DNA from: Pseudomonas fluorescens
Lineage (GTDB): Bacteria; Pseudomonadota; Gammaproteobacteria; Pseudomonadales; Pseudomonadaceae
NCBI RefSeq assembly: GCF_005938625.1
Contig: NZ_VCNJ01000003.1
Coordinates: 1 to 64,000, forward strand
DNA length: 64,000 nucleotides
Reading direction: 5' to 3'
Position 1 is the stretch's first letter, and the number at the start of each line of letters is the position of its first letter. Both the position numbers and the translations under genes were made by a program. Below the pieces are notes generated by a model. The model was not told the origin of the DNA, did not search any database, and saw nothing but the letters and a program-made list of their open reading frames with translations. This document shows positions 19,116-28,379 of this stretch, one piece after another.

Positions 19116-19894
19116 GCCGCACCTCCTTTGGCAACCTGATACGCCGGGTGCCAGCGCAACCACACACGTTCAAGTCCACGGGCGGCAAGGTCGGCAAGTT
19201 TGCCGAGCACCGCGTAAAGCAGGATCGCCAGCACCACCACGTCGGTCTGCAAAAACTCGCGGGCGTTCATCGCCAGATAGCCGATGCCCGAGCTGGCCGA
19301 GATGGTTTCCGCCACAATCAGCGTCAGCCACATAAAGCCCAGGGCGAAGCGCACACCGACCAGAATCGAAGGCAGCGCACCCGGCAAAATCACCTGCCAG
19401 AACAGGCTGAAACCGCTCAGACCATAACTGCGCGCCATCTCCACCAGCGCCGGGTCGACGTTGCGAATGCCGTGATAGGTGTTGAGGTAGATCGGGAACA
19501 ACGTGCCCAGCGCCACCAGAAAAATCTTCGCCGACTCGTCGATGCCGAACCACAGGATCACCAACGGAATCAGCGCCAGGTGCGGCACGTTGCGGATCAT
19601 CTGCACCGAACTGTCGAGCAGGCGTTCGCCCCATTTCGACAGGCCAGTGATAAAGCCCAAGACCAGACCGATACTGCCGCCGATAGTGAAACCGAGGGCC
19701 GCACGCCAGCCACTGATCGCCAGGTGCGTCCAGATTTCACCGCTGCGCACCAGGCTCACGCCGGCTTCGATCACCGCCACCGGTGCCGGCAGAATCCGTG
19801 TCGACAACCAACCGGCCGACACCGACAACTGCCACACCGCCAGCAACAACACCGGCAACGCCCAGGGCGCGAGGCTGTGGATGATTTTTTTCAT
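19112..19894 (-). CDS. ssuC: alkanesulfonate ABC transporter permease SsuC
   Basis: A 260-residue inner-membrane permease with about six hydrophobic helices. The EAA loop is [32 protein letters not shown]. It lies nine bases after ssuD and is coupled to ssuB by an ATGA overlap. It forms the channel for sulfonates delivered by SsuA. Confidence 0.94.
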   Translation of the reverse strand: MKKIIHSLAPWALPVLLLAVWQLSVSAGWLSTRILPAPVAVIEAGVSLVRSGEIWTHLAISGWRAALGFTIGGSIGLVLGFITGLSKWGERLLDSSVQMIRNVPHLALIPLVILWFGIDESAKIFLVALGTLFPIYLNTYHGIRNVDPALVEMARSYGLSGFSLFWQVILPGALPSILVGVRFALGFMWLTLIVAETISASSGIGYLAMNAREFLQTDVVVLAILLYAVLGKLADLAARGLERVWLRWHPAYQVAKGGAA

Positions 19895-19902
19895 GGCGCG
19901 CC

Positions 19903-21051
19903 TCAGCTCTGCGACGCGGCTTTGGGAAGAATGTCGTTAGCGACCATCTCGCCGAACGGGCTGACATAACCGGCGCTTTTCGGCAGTTCCGGACGCTCGA
20001 TGTCGAGGTGCGGGAACAGCAGTTCAGCGACGCGATACGACTCTTCAAGATGTGGATAACCGGAGAAGATGAACGTGTCGATGCCCAGATCCGCGTACTC
20101 CTTCACGCGTGCTGCGACGGTCGGGCCATCGCCGACCAGCGCTGTGCCGGCACCGCCGCGCACCAGACCGACACCGGCCCACAGGTTCGGGCTGACTTCG
20201 AGGTTGTCGCGGCTGCCACCGTGCAGTGCGGCCATGCGTTGCTGGCCAACCGAATCGAAACGCGCCAGCGAAGCTTGAGCGCGAGCGATGGTCTCGTCGT
20301 CCAGGTGCGAGATCAAACGATCCGCCGCTTGCCACGCTTCTGCGTTGGTTTCGCGGACGATCACGTGCAGACGAATGCCGAAGCGCACGGTGCGACCGAG
20401 CTTGGCGGCTTTGGCGCGAACCTGTGCGATCTTCTCGGCCACTGCTGCTGGCGGCTCACCCCAGGTCAGGACCATTTCCACTTGTTCGGCAGCCAAGTCC
20501 TGCGCCGCTTCCGACGAGCCACCGAAGTACAACGGCGGACGCGGTTGCTGGATCGGCGGATAGAGCAGCTTCGCGCCTTTCACGCTGATGTGCTGACCGT
20601 CGTAATCGACCGTTTCCCCTTCCAGTACACGACGCCAGATGCGGGTGAATTCCACCGAGGCTTGATAACGTTCTTCGTGGCTGAGGAACAGACCGTCGCC
20701 AGCCAATTCTTCCGGATCACCGCCAGTTACCAGGTTGAACAGCGCACGGCCGCCGGACAAACGATCCAGTGTCGCTGCCTGCCGCGCCGCGACCGTCGGG
20801 GAAATGATCCCGGGGCGCAGAGCAACGAGGAACTTCAGACGCTGGGTCACTGGGATCAGAGACGCCGCCACCAGCCACGAGTCTTCGCAAGAACGGCCGG
20901 TGGGGATCAGCACACCGCCGAAGCCCAGACGATCCGCCGCTTGCGCGACCTGTTGCAGATAACCGTGGTCGACGGCGCGCGCGCCTTCAGCGGTGCCAAG
21001 GTAATGGCCGTCGCCGTGGGTAGGCAGGAACCAGAAGATATTGAGGCTCAT
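19903..21051 (-). CDS. ssuD: FMNH2-dependent alkanesulfonate monooxygenase SsuD
   Basis: A 382-residue member of the bacterial luciferase-like flavin monooxygenases. It begins [20 protein letters not shown], typical of SsuD, and carries active-site segments such as [24 protein letters not shown] and [12 protein letters not shown]. The enzyme uses FMNH2 from SsuE and O2 to cleave the C-S bond of alkanesulfonates, giving sulfite and an aldehyde in the cytoplasm. AAGGAGA precedes the ATG. It stands between ssuA and ssuC, the P. putida-type order. Confidence 0.96.
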   Translation of the reverse strand: MSLNIFWFLPTHGDGHYLGTAEGARAVDHGYLQQVAQAADRLGFGGVLIPTGRSCEDSWLVAASLIPVTQRLKFLVALRPGIISPTVAARQAATLDRLSGGRALFNLVTGGDPEELAGDGLFLSHEERYQASVEFTRIWRRVLEGETVDYDGQHISVKGAKLLYPPIQQPRPPLYFGGSSEAAQDLAAEQVEMVLTWGEPPAAVAEKIAQVRAKAAKLGRTVRFGIRLHVIVRETNAEAWQAADRLISHLDDETIARAQASLARFDSVGQQRMAALHGGSRDNLEVSPNLWAGVGLVRGGAGTALVGDGPTVAARVKEYADLGIDTFIFSGYPHLEESYRVAELLFPHLDIERPELPKSAGYVSPFGEMVANDILPKAASQS

Positions 21052-21076
21052 GGAGTGGTCTCCTTAGGAATTCGAA

Positions 21077-22042
21077 TTACTGCGCTTTAGCCACAGCGGC
21101 CGGTGGTGTCCAGATCACGTCCTTGATGCTCAGCGGCTTGGGAATCAGCTTGAGCTGGAAGAACGTGTCAGCGATTTTCTGCTGCGCGGCGACCACTTCC
21201 GGGGTCAGGAACAGCGCGCCGTAACCCTGGCGTTTCACCGAGGTCAGAGTGATGTCCGCCGGCAGGCCTAGCAGTGGCGCAACCTGTTGGGTCACGTCTT
21301 CAGGATTGGCTTTCGACCACTCGCCAACGGCGCGCACTTCTTCCACGAGGGTTTTGATCACCTCAGGGTTTTTCTGTGCGTATGGCTTGGTCGCGAGATA
21401 GAACTGGTGGTTGTCGACGATGCCTTTGCCGTCGCGCAAGGTGTGCGCTTGCAGTTGTTTCTCGGCGGCGGCCTGGTACGGATCCCAGATGACCCAGGCA
21501 TCGACGCTGCCACGTTCGAACGCGGCGCGGGCATCGGCCGGCGGCAGGAATACGGTTTGAATGTCGGTGTATTTGAGGCCGGCGTCTTCCAGCGCACGCA
21601 CCAGCAGGTAGTGAACGTTGGAGCCTTTGTTCAGGGCGACTTTCTTGCCCTTGAGATCGGCCACCGATTTGATCGGCGAGTCTTTCGGCACAAGGATCGC
21701 TTCGCTGTTCGGCGCTGGCGGTTCGTAGGCGACGTAAAGCAGATCGGCGCCGGCCGCCTGAGCGAACACCGGTGGAGTTTCGCCAGTGACGCCGAAGTCG
21801 ATCGAGCCGACGTTCAGGCCTTCCAGCAGTTGCGGGCCGCCGGGGAATTCAGTCCATTGCACGTCGACGCCTTGGGCAGCCAGACGTTTTTCCAAAGTGC
21901 CCTTGGCTTTGAGCAGCACCAGCGTGCCGTACTTCTGATAACCGATCCGAAGTGTCTCGGCTTGAGCTTGAGTGATGGCGCCGAAGGTGACAGCCGCAGC
22001 AAACAGAGCGACCAGACCGCGACGCAAAAATACAGTGCGCAT
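21077..22042 (-). CDS. ssuA: periplasmic sulfonate-binding protein SsuA
   Basis: A 321-residue periplasmic binding protein of the NMT1/SsuA family. The signal peptide spans residues 1-29 (MRTVFLRRG basic start, hydrophobic core, cleavage near AQA-ET), and the mature start TLRIGYQKYGTLVLLKAKG is characteristic. It captures alkanesulfonates for SsuBC. AGGAGAG lies before the ATG, and the gene is 92 bases after ssuE. Confidence 0.95.
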   Translation of the reverse strand: MRTVFLRRGLVALFAAAVTFGAITQAQAETLRIGYQKYGTLVLLKAKGTLEKRLAAQGVDVQWTEFPGGPQLLEGLNVGSIDFGVTGETPPVFAQAAGADLLYVAYEPPAPNSEAILVPKDSPIKSVADLKGKKVALNKGSNVHYLLVRALEDAGLKYTDIQTVFLPPADARAAFERGSVDAWVIWDPYQAAAEKQLQAHTLRDGKGIVDNHQFYLATKPYAQKNPEVIKTLVEEVRAVGEWSKANPEDVTQQVAPLLGLPADITLTSVKRQGYGALFLTPEVVAAQQKIADTFFQLKLIPKPLSIKDVIWTPPAAVAKAQ

Positions 22043-22133
22043 AGCGCTCTCCTTTTTTGCTGTTGGGTTTTGGCTGCACCTGCTTGGCCGTTAGCGGCTG
22101 AGTAAGGTGAGTTACATCAAGTTCTGGTGAGGC

Positions 22134-22727
22134 TTAAATGCTCCAGCGAGCACTCAACAAACGTTCGTTCAACAGGCCCGGTTCCAGCGGTTTCGGCCGG
22201 CGGGCCATGGCGCCGACAAACTGATCCAGCGCTTCATGCAGTCGCTGCTCCAGCGCCGGAGCCAGTTGCGCCGCAGCACTGCCTTCGCCGTAAGCGATCT
22301 GGTTGTCCTCGGCGAAAATCCCCTGGAGCATTTCCTGGGCTTTCAGCGCCGACAAAACAGGCTTGAGGGCGTAATCGACCACCAGCATGTGGGCGATGCT
22401 GCCGCCGGTGGCCATTGGCAAAACAATCTTGTGGTTCAAGGCACGCTCTGGGAGCAGATCCAGCAGCGTCTTCAACGCGCCAGAGAAAGACGCTTTGTAA
22501 ACCGGTGTGGCGATCAACAGGCCGTCGGCGTTTTCAATCTGTTGCAGCAGGTCGAGCACCTTCGGGCTGTCGAAGCGGGCGTGGAGCAAATCTTCGGCCG
22601 GGAAATCCCGAATCTGATAACTCACCACTTCCACGCCTTGCTGCTGCAACCAACGCTGCGAGCGCTCCAGCAGCACCCCGGAACGGGAGCGCAGGCTGGG
22701 ACTGCCACCGAGTGAGACGACCAGCAT
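22134..22727 (-). CDS. ssuE: NAD(P)H-dependent FMN reductase SsuE
   Basis: A 197-residue flavodoxin-like reductase. It has the FMN-phosphate loop [15 protein letters not shown] near the N-terminus and the NAD(P)H:FMN reductase motif [17 protein letters not shown]. It supplies FMNH2 to SsuD. It is the first gene of the leftward ssuEADCBF operon; AAGGA precedes the ATG, and the upstream region is AT-rich as expected for a CysB-type sulfur-starvation promoter. Confidence 0.94.
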   Translation of the reverse strand: MLVVSLGGSPSLRSRSGVLLERSQRWLQQQGVEVVSYQIRDFPAEDLLHARFDSPKVLDLLQQIENADGLLIATPVYKASFSGALKTLLDLLPERALNHKIVLPMATGGSIAHMLVVDYALKPVLSALKAQEMLQGIFAEDNQIAYGEGSAAAQLAPALEQRLHEALDQFVGAMARRPKPLEPGLLNERLLSARWSI

Positions 22728-22789
22728 CGAGACAATTCCTTAAGCGTTACAGGCGATTCGCGGGTTGCGATCTCGCTTCGATGGGAGTG

Positions 22790-22862
22790 ACCTTACCAGC
22801 TGATTTATATATCCATAAATCATATTTATTCATTTGGTTATGCATTTTGGAGATATACAGCT
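22790..22862 (-). promoter_or_regulatory. AT-rich upstream region of the ssu operon
   Basis: This stretch upstream of ssuE is unusually AT-rich (tttatatatccataaatc, attcatttggttatgcat). Sulfonate operons in Pseudomonas are expressed on sulfate starvation under CysB control, and CysB sites are AT-rich and degenerate. Assignment to CysB is inference; I cannot define exact boxes. Confidence 0.35.
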
Positions 22863-22885
22863 CAACAAACTGCGGGCGAAAAAAA

Positions 22886-22903
22886 AGGCCGTCGAAACGG
22901 CCT
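22886..22903 (-). terminator. terminator of lsfA
   Basis: aggccgt and acggcct form a 7-bp stem with a 4-base loop (cgaa). On the minus strand it is followed by eight U residues. It lies about 160 bases past the lsfA stop, with a long repeat in between, and just upstream of the ssu promoter region. Confidence 0.75.
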
Positions 22904-22930
22904 GAAATCCCCTGCTTTGTGGCTACACGC

Positions 22931-23050
22931 TGATCGTTCCCACGCTCTGCGTGGGAATGAATCCATGGACGCTCCACGTCCACTGTGACGCGGAGCGTCA
23001 CGGGCGGCATTCCCACGCGGACGGTTCGACGTCTCGACGTGGGAACGATC
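22931..23050. repeat. long inverted repeat, 'gatcgttcccacgctctgcgtgggaatg' type, copy 2
   Basis: Same family as 17824-17926: the ends gatcgttcccacg and cgtgggaacgatc are inverted. Its right arm differs by about 18 extra bases (acggttcgacgtctcgac) just inside the terminal repeat. It fills the gap between lsfA and its terminator. Confidence 0.83.
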
Positions 23051-23062
23051 TGCCCAAGAAGA

Positions 23063-23701
23063 TCACTTGTTCGGCTGTGGCGTCAGGCGCAGGTACGGCT
23101 TCACCGCGCGATAGCCCTTCGGAAAGCGCTGCTTGATCTCTTCCTCATCCTTGAGCGACGGCACGATCACCACCTCTTCACCGTCCTGCCAGTTGGCCGG
23201 GGTGGCCACCTTGTAGTTGTCGGTGAGCTGCAGCGAATCGATCACCCGCAGAATCTCGTGGAAGTTGCGCCCGGTACTCGCCGGATAGGTGATGGTCAGA
23301 CGAATCTTTTTGTTCGGGTCGATCACGAACAGCGAACGCACGGTCAGCGTGTCGTTGGCATTCGGGTGGATCAGGTCATACAGATCCGAGACTTTGCGAT
23401 CGGCATCGGCCAGGATAGGAAAGTTGACGATGGTGTTCTGGGTTTCGTTGATGTCTTCGATCCACTTGTGGTGCGAGTCCACCGGGTCGACCGACAATGC
23501 GATGGCTTTGACGCCGCGTTTGCTGAACTCATCCTTGAGCTTGGCGGTGAAACCCAGCTCAGTGGTGCACACCGGGGTGAAGTCCGCCGGGTGGGAAAAC
23601 AGCACGCCCCAGCTATCGCCCAGCCATTCGTGGAAACGAATCTTGCCGGCGCTGGAGTCCTGTTCGAAATCGGGGGCGATGTCGCCGAGTCTGAGGCTCA
23701 T
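23063..23701 (-). CDS. lsfA: 1-Cys peroxiredoxin LsfA
   Basis: A 212-residue Prx6-type peroxiredoxin. The peroxidatic Cys is Cys45 in HPADFTPVCTTE; there is no VCP resolving motif in the C-terminal half, in keeping with a 1-Cys enzyme. It reduces hydrogen peroxide and organic peroxides in the cytoplasm. In P. putida LsfA was first described as a sulfate-starvation-induced protein, and its place next to ssu fits this. AGGAGC precedes the ATG. The region upstream (23755-23820) is AT-rich and probably holds its promoter. Confidence 0.94.
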   Translation of the reverse strand: MSLRLGDIAPDFEQDSSAGKIRFHEWLGDSWGVLFSHPADFTPVCTTELGFTAKLKDEFSKRGVKAIALSVDPVDSHHKWIEDINETQNTIVNFPILADADRKVSDLYDLIHPNANDTLTVRSLFVIDPNKKIRLTITYPASTGRNFHEILRVIDSLQLTDNYKVATPANWQDGEEVVIVPSLKDEEEIKQRFPKGYRAVKPYLRLTPQPNK

Positions 23702-23934
23702 GGTGCTGCTCCTGATGAGTTGTTCGAGACCTCAACTGTAGCCCGGGATTTGCCATCGTGAAAAAGAATAAATAATCAGATATCTAGATCATAAGTGAAT
23801 ATTAAACATCTGTTCACTGGACGCTCGGCGGCATCCCGACGAACATCAGCCGCAAGGTTCGAGAAGGCCTTGAGTTGCTGTAAAGAGGGGAATTTCGGGG
23901 AGGGCTTACGGGGGTGGGCCTGACTCGAAAACGC

Positions 23935-23973
23935 AAAAGCCCCGTCCGGCGCGATGCCGGACGGGGCTTTTTT
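23935..23973. terminator. strong terminator after the OprD-type porin gene
   Basis: aaaagccccgtccggc and gccggacggggctttt form a 16-bp perfect stem with a 5-base loop and T/A runs on both sides. It ends the porin transcript 24 bases past the stop and could also work on the plus strand. Confidence 0.92.
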
Positions 23974-23996
23974 ACATCAGGTGCAGGAGCGCGCTA

Positions 23997-25355
23997 TTAC
24001 AGCAGCGGGATCGAGTAGCTGACGATCAGGCGGTTTTCATCCTGGTCACGCTGACCTGGGATGTCGTTGCGCCAGGTAGCGTTTTTCCACATCAGGCCCA
24101 GGTTTTTCAGTGGGCCTTCTGGTACGACGTAACCGATGGTCAGGTCGCGTTCCCACTCGGAACGGCCATTGCCGTTTTCACGACCGTTGGTGCCCACGGT
24201 GTCGATGTTGTCGCCACGCAGGTAAACCATACCGGCAGTCAGACCAGGTACACCGATTTTGGCGAAGTCATACGAGTAGCGTGCTTGCCAGGTTTTCTCG
24301 CCGGCACGACCGAATTTCTGGATCTGCATGTCGGTGATGGTGTAGTTCGACGAGCCGTCGCCCTGGTTCAGCCAAGGGAAGTCGCTGCTACCGTTGGAAA
24401 CCTGGTAACCGCCACCGAAGGTGTGACCTTCAACGGTGTAGAGGAACAGGCCGCTGTACAGGTTGTTGTCGACTTCGCCACGACCGTTACGGAAACCGGT
24501 GTAGTTACCCGAGCTGTAGTAAGCCGAATCGTTGCCGTTCTTGCCGTCGTTGGAGCTGTTGAAGTAACGGAAGTCGGACTTCAAAACGCCCGGGCCGATT
24601 GCCCAGTTGTGAACCAGACCCAGGAAGTGCTGCTTGTAGAAGTCTTCCAGGTTGCCGTAGTAGTACTGGGCAGTCAGGTCTTTGGTGATCTTGTAGTCAC
24701 CACCGGCGTAGATGAACTTGTTGCTGTCACGGAATGCAGTGCCACGGGAGTTGGCGCCACCAATCGAGAGGTTTTCGTTGTTGCTGGAGTTACGCCCCTT
24801 CACGGCTTCGATCTGACCACCGACCAGGGTCAGGTCCTTGATGTCGCCGGAAGTGATCTGGCCACCCTGCCAGGTTTGTGGCAGCAGACGACCGTCGTTG
24901 GTCACGATGACCGGGTTCTTCGGCTGCAGAGTACCCAGCTTCAACTCAGTCTGGGAGATCTTGGCTTTGGCGGTCAGGCCCAGGCTCGAGAAGTTATCAA
25001 CCGCTTCGCCGTTGGACTTGCTCGGGAACACAGTGCCGCCGTAAGAGGAAGCAGTGGCGCCGTTGGTGCCGCCGCCCGAATCCAGACGCACGCCCAGCAG
25101 GCCGATGGCGTCGATACCGAAGCCGACGGTGCCTTGGGTGTAACCGGAAATGAAGCGCAGGTCGAAGCCTTGGCCCCACTCTTCCTGCTTGTTCTGAGCG
25201 CCAGCAGCTTTGGTGCCCGAATCGCGGTTATCGGTGTTGATGTAGAAGTTACGCAGCCCCAAAGTAGCTTTGCTGTCTTCGATGAAACCGGCGGCGCCTG
25301 CCTGCTGCGCCATAACCCCTACGGCCACAGCCAGGGCCAAGGTGGACTTGTTCAT
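23997..25355 (-). CDS. OprD-family outer-membrane porin
   Basis: A 452-residue porin of the Pseudomonas OprD family. It has a signal peptide (MNKSTLALAVAVGVMAQQAGA, then AGFIED) and the OprD-type mature start FIEDSKATLGLRNFYIN. The C-terminal half contains the repeated aromatic strands of a beta-barrel and ends with the hydrophobic SYSIPLL segment. Members admit amino acids or small organic acids. The specificity is not readable, but the location between lsfA and a taurine-binding protein gene suggests a path for organosulfur compounds across the outer membrane. AGGAG precedes the ATG. Confidence 0.92.
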   Translation of the reverse strand: MNKSTLALAVAVGVMAQQAGAAGFIEDSKATLGLRNFYINTDNRDSGTKAAGAQNKQEEWGQGFDLRFISGYTQGTVGFGIDAIGLLGVRLDSGGGTNGATASSYGGTVFPSKSNGEAVDNFSSLGLTAKAKISQTELKLGTLQPKNPVIVTNDGRLLPQTWQGGQITSGDIKDLTLVGGQIEAVKGRNSSNNENLSIGGANSRGTAFRDSNKFIYAGGDYKITKDLTAQYYYGNLEDFYKQHFLGLVHNWAIGPGVLKSDFRYFNSSNDGKNGNDSAYYSSGNYTGFRNGRGEVDNNLYSGLFLYTVEGHTFGGGYQVSNGSSDFPWLNQGDGSSNYTITDMQIQKFGRAGEKTWQARYSYDFAKIGVPGLTAGMVYLRGDNIDTVGTNGRENGNGRSEWERDLTIGYVVPEGPLKNLGLMWKNATWRNDIPGQRDQDENRLIVSYSIPLL

Positions 25356-25719
25356 GTAAAGCTCCTCTCGTTTCTAATTCTTGTGTTCCTGGCCCGGGGT
25401 CTGATGCCCTGGATCCTAAGATGCGCGATTAGCGCCAGACCGTGACTGACAAGTCAATCGTAACCTTGTGTGTCTACGACCAAGGTCTAATCGCAGTGAT
25501 TTGGTCCGTGCAGAGTAAAGATTTCCTGATAAACCCAAAAAGAATTTATTCATTCTTTTTCATATCATTTCGGAATATGGCCAGTATCTTGCCACCTCCG
25601 CCGGGAAACAGCGTATCGGCGACTAAGCTCATTCCTAAATGGTATTTGTTAGCCTTTTTTTATATCGATTAGCTTTGACGCAACCGCAATTCGTCAAACC
25701 CTATCGAAAAGGCGACGCC
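25356..25719. promoter_or_regulatory. 364-bp divergent intergenic region, porin / tauA
   Basis: No gene-sized frame with a plausible start is seen. The half nearer tauA (25500-25680) is AT-rich (agaatttattcattctttttc, ttgttagcctttttttatatc), resembling the upstream regions of ssuE and lsfA. It must carry promoters for both divergent genes. A CysB site is likely but cannot be delimited by eye. Confidence 0.5.
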
Positions 25720-26709
25720 ATGATGGCCAAACGCGCACTATCTAGTCAATTTGTTACAGTTTGTGTGTCAGCACTGATTTGTTTTTCCGCTCACGCCGCC
25801 AACCTCACTGTTGGCTATCAAACCGGTATCGACCCAAGCAAAGTCCCCCAGGCCGACGGCGTCTACGAGAAAACCCTCGGCGAGAAAATCGACTGGCGCC
25901 GCTTCAACAGCGGCCCGGAAGTTGTGACAGCCATTGCTTCCGGAGACGTGCAGATCGGCAATCTCGGCTCCAGCCCGCTGGCCGCTGCCGCTTCGCGCAA
26001 TCTGCCCATCGTCGCGTTCATCGTTTCGGCGCAGATCAATGCCGCCGAAGCCCTGGTGGTGCGCAACGGCAGCGGCATCAATACACCGCAGGATCTGGTC
26101 GGCAAAACCATCGCCACACCCTTCGTTTCCACCTCCCACTACAGCCTGCTCGGCGCGCTCAAGCACTGGGGCCTGGACACCTCGAAAGTCAAAGTAGTGA
26201 ACCTGCAACCGGCAGAGATCGCCGCTGCGTGGAAGCGCGGTGATATTGATGGCGCGTTTGTCTGGTCGCCGGCGCTGGGGGAAATCCGCAAGACCGGCAA
26301 GACCCTGACCGATGCCGCGCAAGTGGGCCAATGGGGTGCGCCAACCTTTGAGGTGTGGGTCGCCCGTAAAGACTTTGCCGAGAAACATCCTGAGGTCGTG
26401 GCCAAATTTGCCAAGGTCACTCTAGACGCGTTTGCCGATTACGCCAGCCATAAAGACAGCTGGACGGCTGAGTCCGAACCTGTGCAAAAAATCGCCAAAT
26501 TGACCGGTGCCAACGCCGCCGATGTGCCGGAACTGCTCGCAGGTTCGACGTTCCCGGATGCCAAGGCGCAGCAAACCACGGCGCTGCTGGACGGCGGCAC
26601 TGCGAAGGCGATTGCTGAGACGGCGAAGTTTTTGAAGGAACAAGGGAAAGTTGAAACGGTGCTGCCGGACTATTCACCGTATGTGAGCGCCAAGTTCGTG
26701 GCGCAATAA
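25720..26709 (+). CDS. tauA: orphan periplasmic taurine-binding protein TauA
   Basis: A 329-residue SsuA/TauA-family binding protein. The start at the first of two tandem ATG codons gives a signal peptide ending near AHA-ANLTVGYQTGI. It matches TauA closely in segments such as GDVQIGNLGSSPLA, TPFVSTSHYSLLGALKHWGL and VNLQPAEIAAAWKRGDIDGAFVW. TauA delivers taurine to TauBC, and TauD then oxidises it. None of tauB, tauC or tauD follows: a REP and argA come next. It may use another transporter (for example SsuBC) or be the remainder of a lost operon. The gene looks intact. Confidence 0.88.
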   Translation: MMAKRALSSQFVTVCVSALICFSAHAANLTVGYQTGIDPSKVPQADGVYEKTLGEKIDWRRFNSGPEVVTAIASGDVQIGNLGSSPLAAAASRNLPIVAFIVSAQINAAEALVVRNGSGINTPQDLVGKTIATPFVSTSHYSLLGALKHWGLDTSKVKVVNLQPAEIAAAWKRGDIDGAFVWSPALGEIRKTGKTLTDAAQVGQWGAPTFEVWVARKDFAEKHPEVVAKFAKVTLDAFADYASHKDSWTAESEPVQKIAKLTGANAADVPELLAGSTFPDAKAQQTTALLDGGTAKAIAETAKFLKEQGKVETVLPDYSPYVSAKFVAQ

Positions 26710-26711
26710 AA

Positions 26712-26793
26712 GCTTCGCGAGCAGGTCGAATCGTCGCACCGTCGCTCCCACAGGAAGTCGCGTTCCAAATGTGGGAGCGAGCCTGCTCGCGAA
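26712..26793. repeat. REP doublet with an interrupted half-unit
   Basis: The right half (26770-26793) is a normal gtgggagcgagcctgctcgcg unit. The left half reads ttcgcgagcagg, then about 16 foreign bases (tcgaatcgtcgcaccg), then tcgctcccacagg, so the unit is split by an insertion compared with the other copies in the window. Confidence 0.8.
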
Positions 26794-26806
26794 TGGAGCA
26801 ACTCGG

Positions 26807-28108
26807 TTACAGGGTTTTTTCGAAGATCTTAGAGTTGCGCTGAAAGTTGTACAGCGACGCCCGCGCCGCTGGCAGGCGTTCCACACTGCTCGGTTCGAAC
26901 CCGCGCTCGCGGAACCAGTGCGCGGTACGCGTGGTGAGAACGAACAAGGTCTTCAAACCCTGCGCCCGTGCCCGGGTTTCGATGCGCTCCAGCAGTTCAT
27001 CACCGCGACCGCCATGGCGGTACTCCGGATTCACCGCCAGGCACGCCAGCTCGCCGGCATCGGAATCGGCAATCTGATACAGCGCCGCGCAGGCGATGAT
27101 CATGCCTTCACGCTCGACCACGCTGAACTGCTCGATCTCGCGCTCCAGTACCTCGCGCGAACGACGCACCAGAATCCCCTGCTCTTCCAGCGGACTGATC
27201 AAGTCGAGCAAGCCGCCGACGTCTTCAATCGCCGCCTCGCGCACCAGTTCAAATTGCTCTTGCGCCACCAGCGTACCGCCACCGTCACGGGTGAACAGTT
27301 CGGTCAGCAGCGCGCCGTCTTCGGCGTAACTGACGATATGGCTGCGCGCCACGCCGCCACGGCAGGCTTCGGCGGCGGCATCGAGCAGTTCAGCCTGATA
27401 GTTGCTGCTGCCCAGACGCTGCAAATGCGCTGGCACTTGCTGTGGACGCAGTTCGCGCACCAGTTTGCCGTTTTCGTCGATCAGGCCGAGGTCGGCGCCG
27501 AACAGCAACAGCTTGTCTGCGCCCAGGTCGATGGCGGCGCGGGTGGCGACGTCTTCGCAGGCGAGGTTGAAGATTTCACCGGTTGGCGAGTAGCCCAGCG
27601 GCGACAGCAGCACGATTGAACGCTCGTCGAGCAGACGGTTGATACCCTTGCGGTCAACCCGGCGCACTTCGCCGGTGTGGTGATAATCGACACCTTCAAG
27701 CACGCCAATCGGCCGCGCCGTAACGAGGTTGCCGCTGGCCACGCGCAGACGTGAGCCCTGCATCGGCGACGAAGCCATGTCCATCGACAGCCGCGCTTCG
27801 ATAGCGATGCGCAACTGCCCCACCGCATCGATCACACACTCCAGCGTTGCCGCATCAGTAATGCGCATGCCGTGGTGGTAATGCGGGGTCAGGCCGCGGG
27901 CGGCGAGACGGGTTTCGATCTGTGGACGCGAACCGTGCACCAGCACCAGACGCACGCCAAGGCTGTGCAGCAGAACGATGTCGTGAACGATGTTGCCGAA
28001 ATTCGGATGCTCCACGCCGTCGCCGGGCAGCATGACGACGAAGGTGCAGTCGCGGTGGGCATTGATGTAAGGGGACGCGTGACGAAGCCAGTTAACGTAT
28101 TCGGGCAT
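26807..28108 (-). CDS. argA: amino-acid N-acetyltransferase ArgA
   Basis: A 433-residue bifunctional-architecture N-acetylglutamate synthase. The N-terminal two-thirds (about residues 15-285) is an amino-acid-kinase fold with FVVMLPGDGVEH and LVLVHGSRPQIE segments that binds the arginine inhibitor. The C-terminal GNAT domain (about 290-430) has CLAVNPEYRHGGRGDELL, the acetyl-CoA pyrophosphate loop. It makes N-acetylglutamate from glutamate and acetyl-CoA, the first step of arginine synthesis. argE lies upstream on the same strand beyond a REP. No strong ribosome site is seen at this start. Confidence 0.95.
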   Translation of the reverse strand: MPEYVNWLRHASPYINAHRDCTFVVMLPGDGVEHPNFGNIVHDIVLLHSLGVRLVLVHGSRPQIETRLAARGLTPHYHHGMRITDAATLECVIDAVGQLRIAIEARLSMDMASSPMQGSRLRVASGNLVTARPIGVLEGVDYHHTGEVRRVDRKGINRLLDERSIVLLSPLGYSPTGEIFNLACEDVATRAAIDLGADKLLLFGADLGLIDENGKLVRELRPQQVPAHLQRLGSSNYQAELLDAAAEACRGGVARSHIVSYAEDGALLTELFTRDGGGTLVAQEQFELVREAAIEDVGGLLDLISPLEEQGILVRRSREVLEREIEQFSVVEREGMIIACAALYQIADSDAGELACLAVNPEYRHGGRGDELLERIETRARAQGLKTLFVLTTRTAHWFRERGFEPSSVERLPAARASLYNFQRNSKIFEKTL

Positions 28109-28273
28109 GAACCTGGGCCTGTAATAAATAGCAGCCTAAAAAGGGGCGAAACGGAAAACGCACAGCGGGCTGATGGTTATCGTCGGAACAGGCTTGGCGA
28201 CACGCGCGCTCTCCTCATGAATACGGGTTGGAATGCAGGCAATTTACAGCGTTTGATCAGGCAAAACACAATC

Positions 28274-28364
28274 CCTGTGGGAGCGAGCTTGCTCGCGAAA
28301 GCGGTGTATCAGATACATCAATGTCGACTGACCCGACGCCTTCGCGAGCAAGCTCGCTCCCACA
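28274..28364. repeat. REP doublet, 'gcgagcaagctcgctccc' type
   Basis: Inverted halves at 28274-28300 and 28339-28364. It lies between argE and argA, which are on the same strand, so the 270-base gap between them suggests two separate transcripts. Confidence 0.88.
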
Positions 28365-28379
28365 TGGACATTGTTCAAT

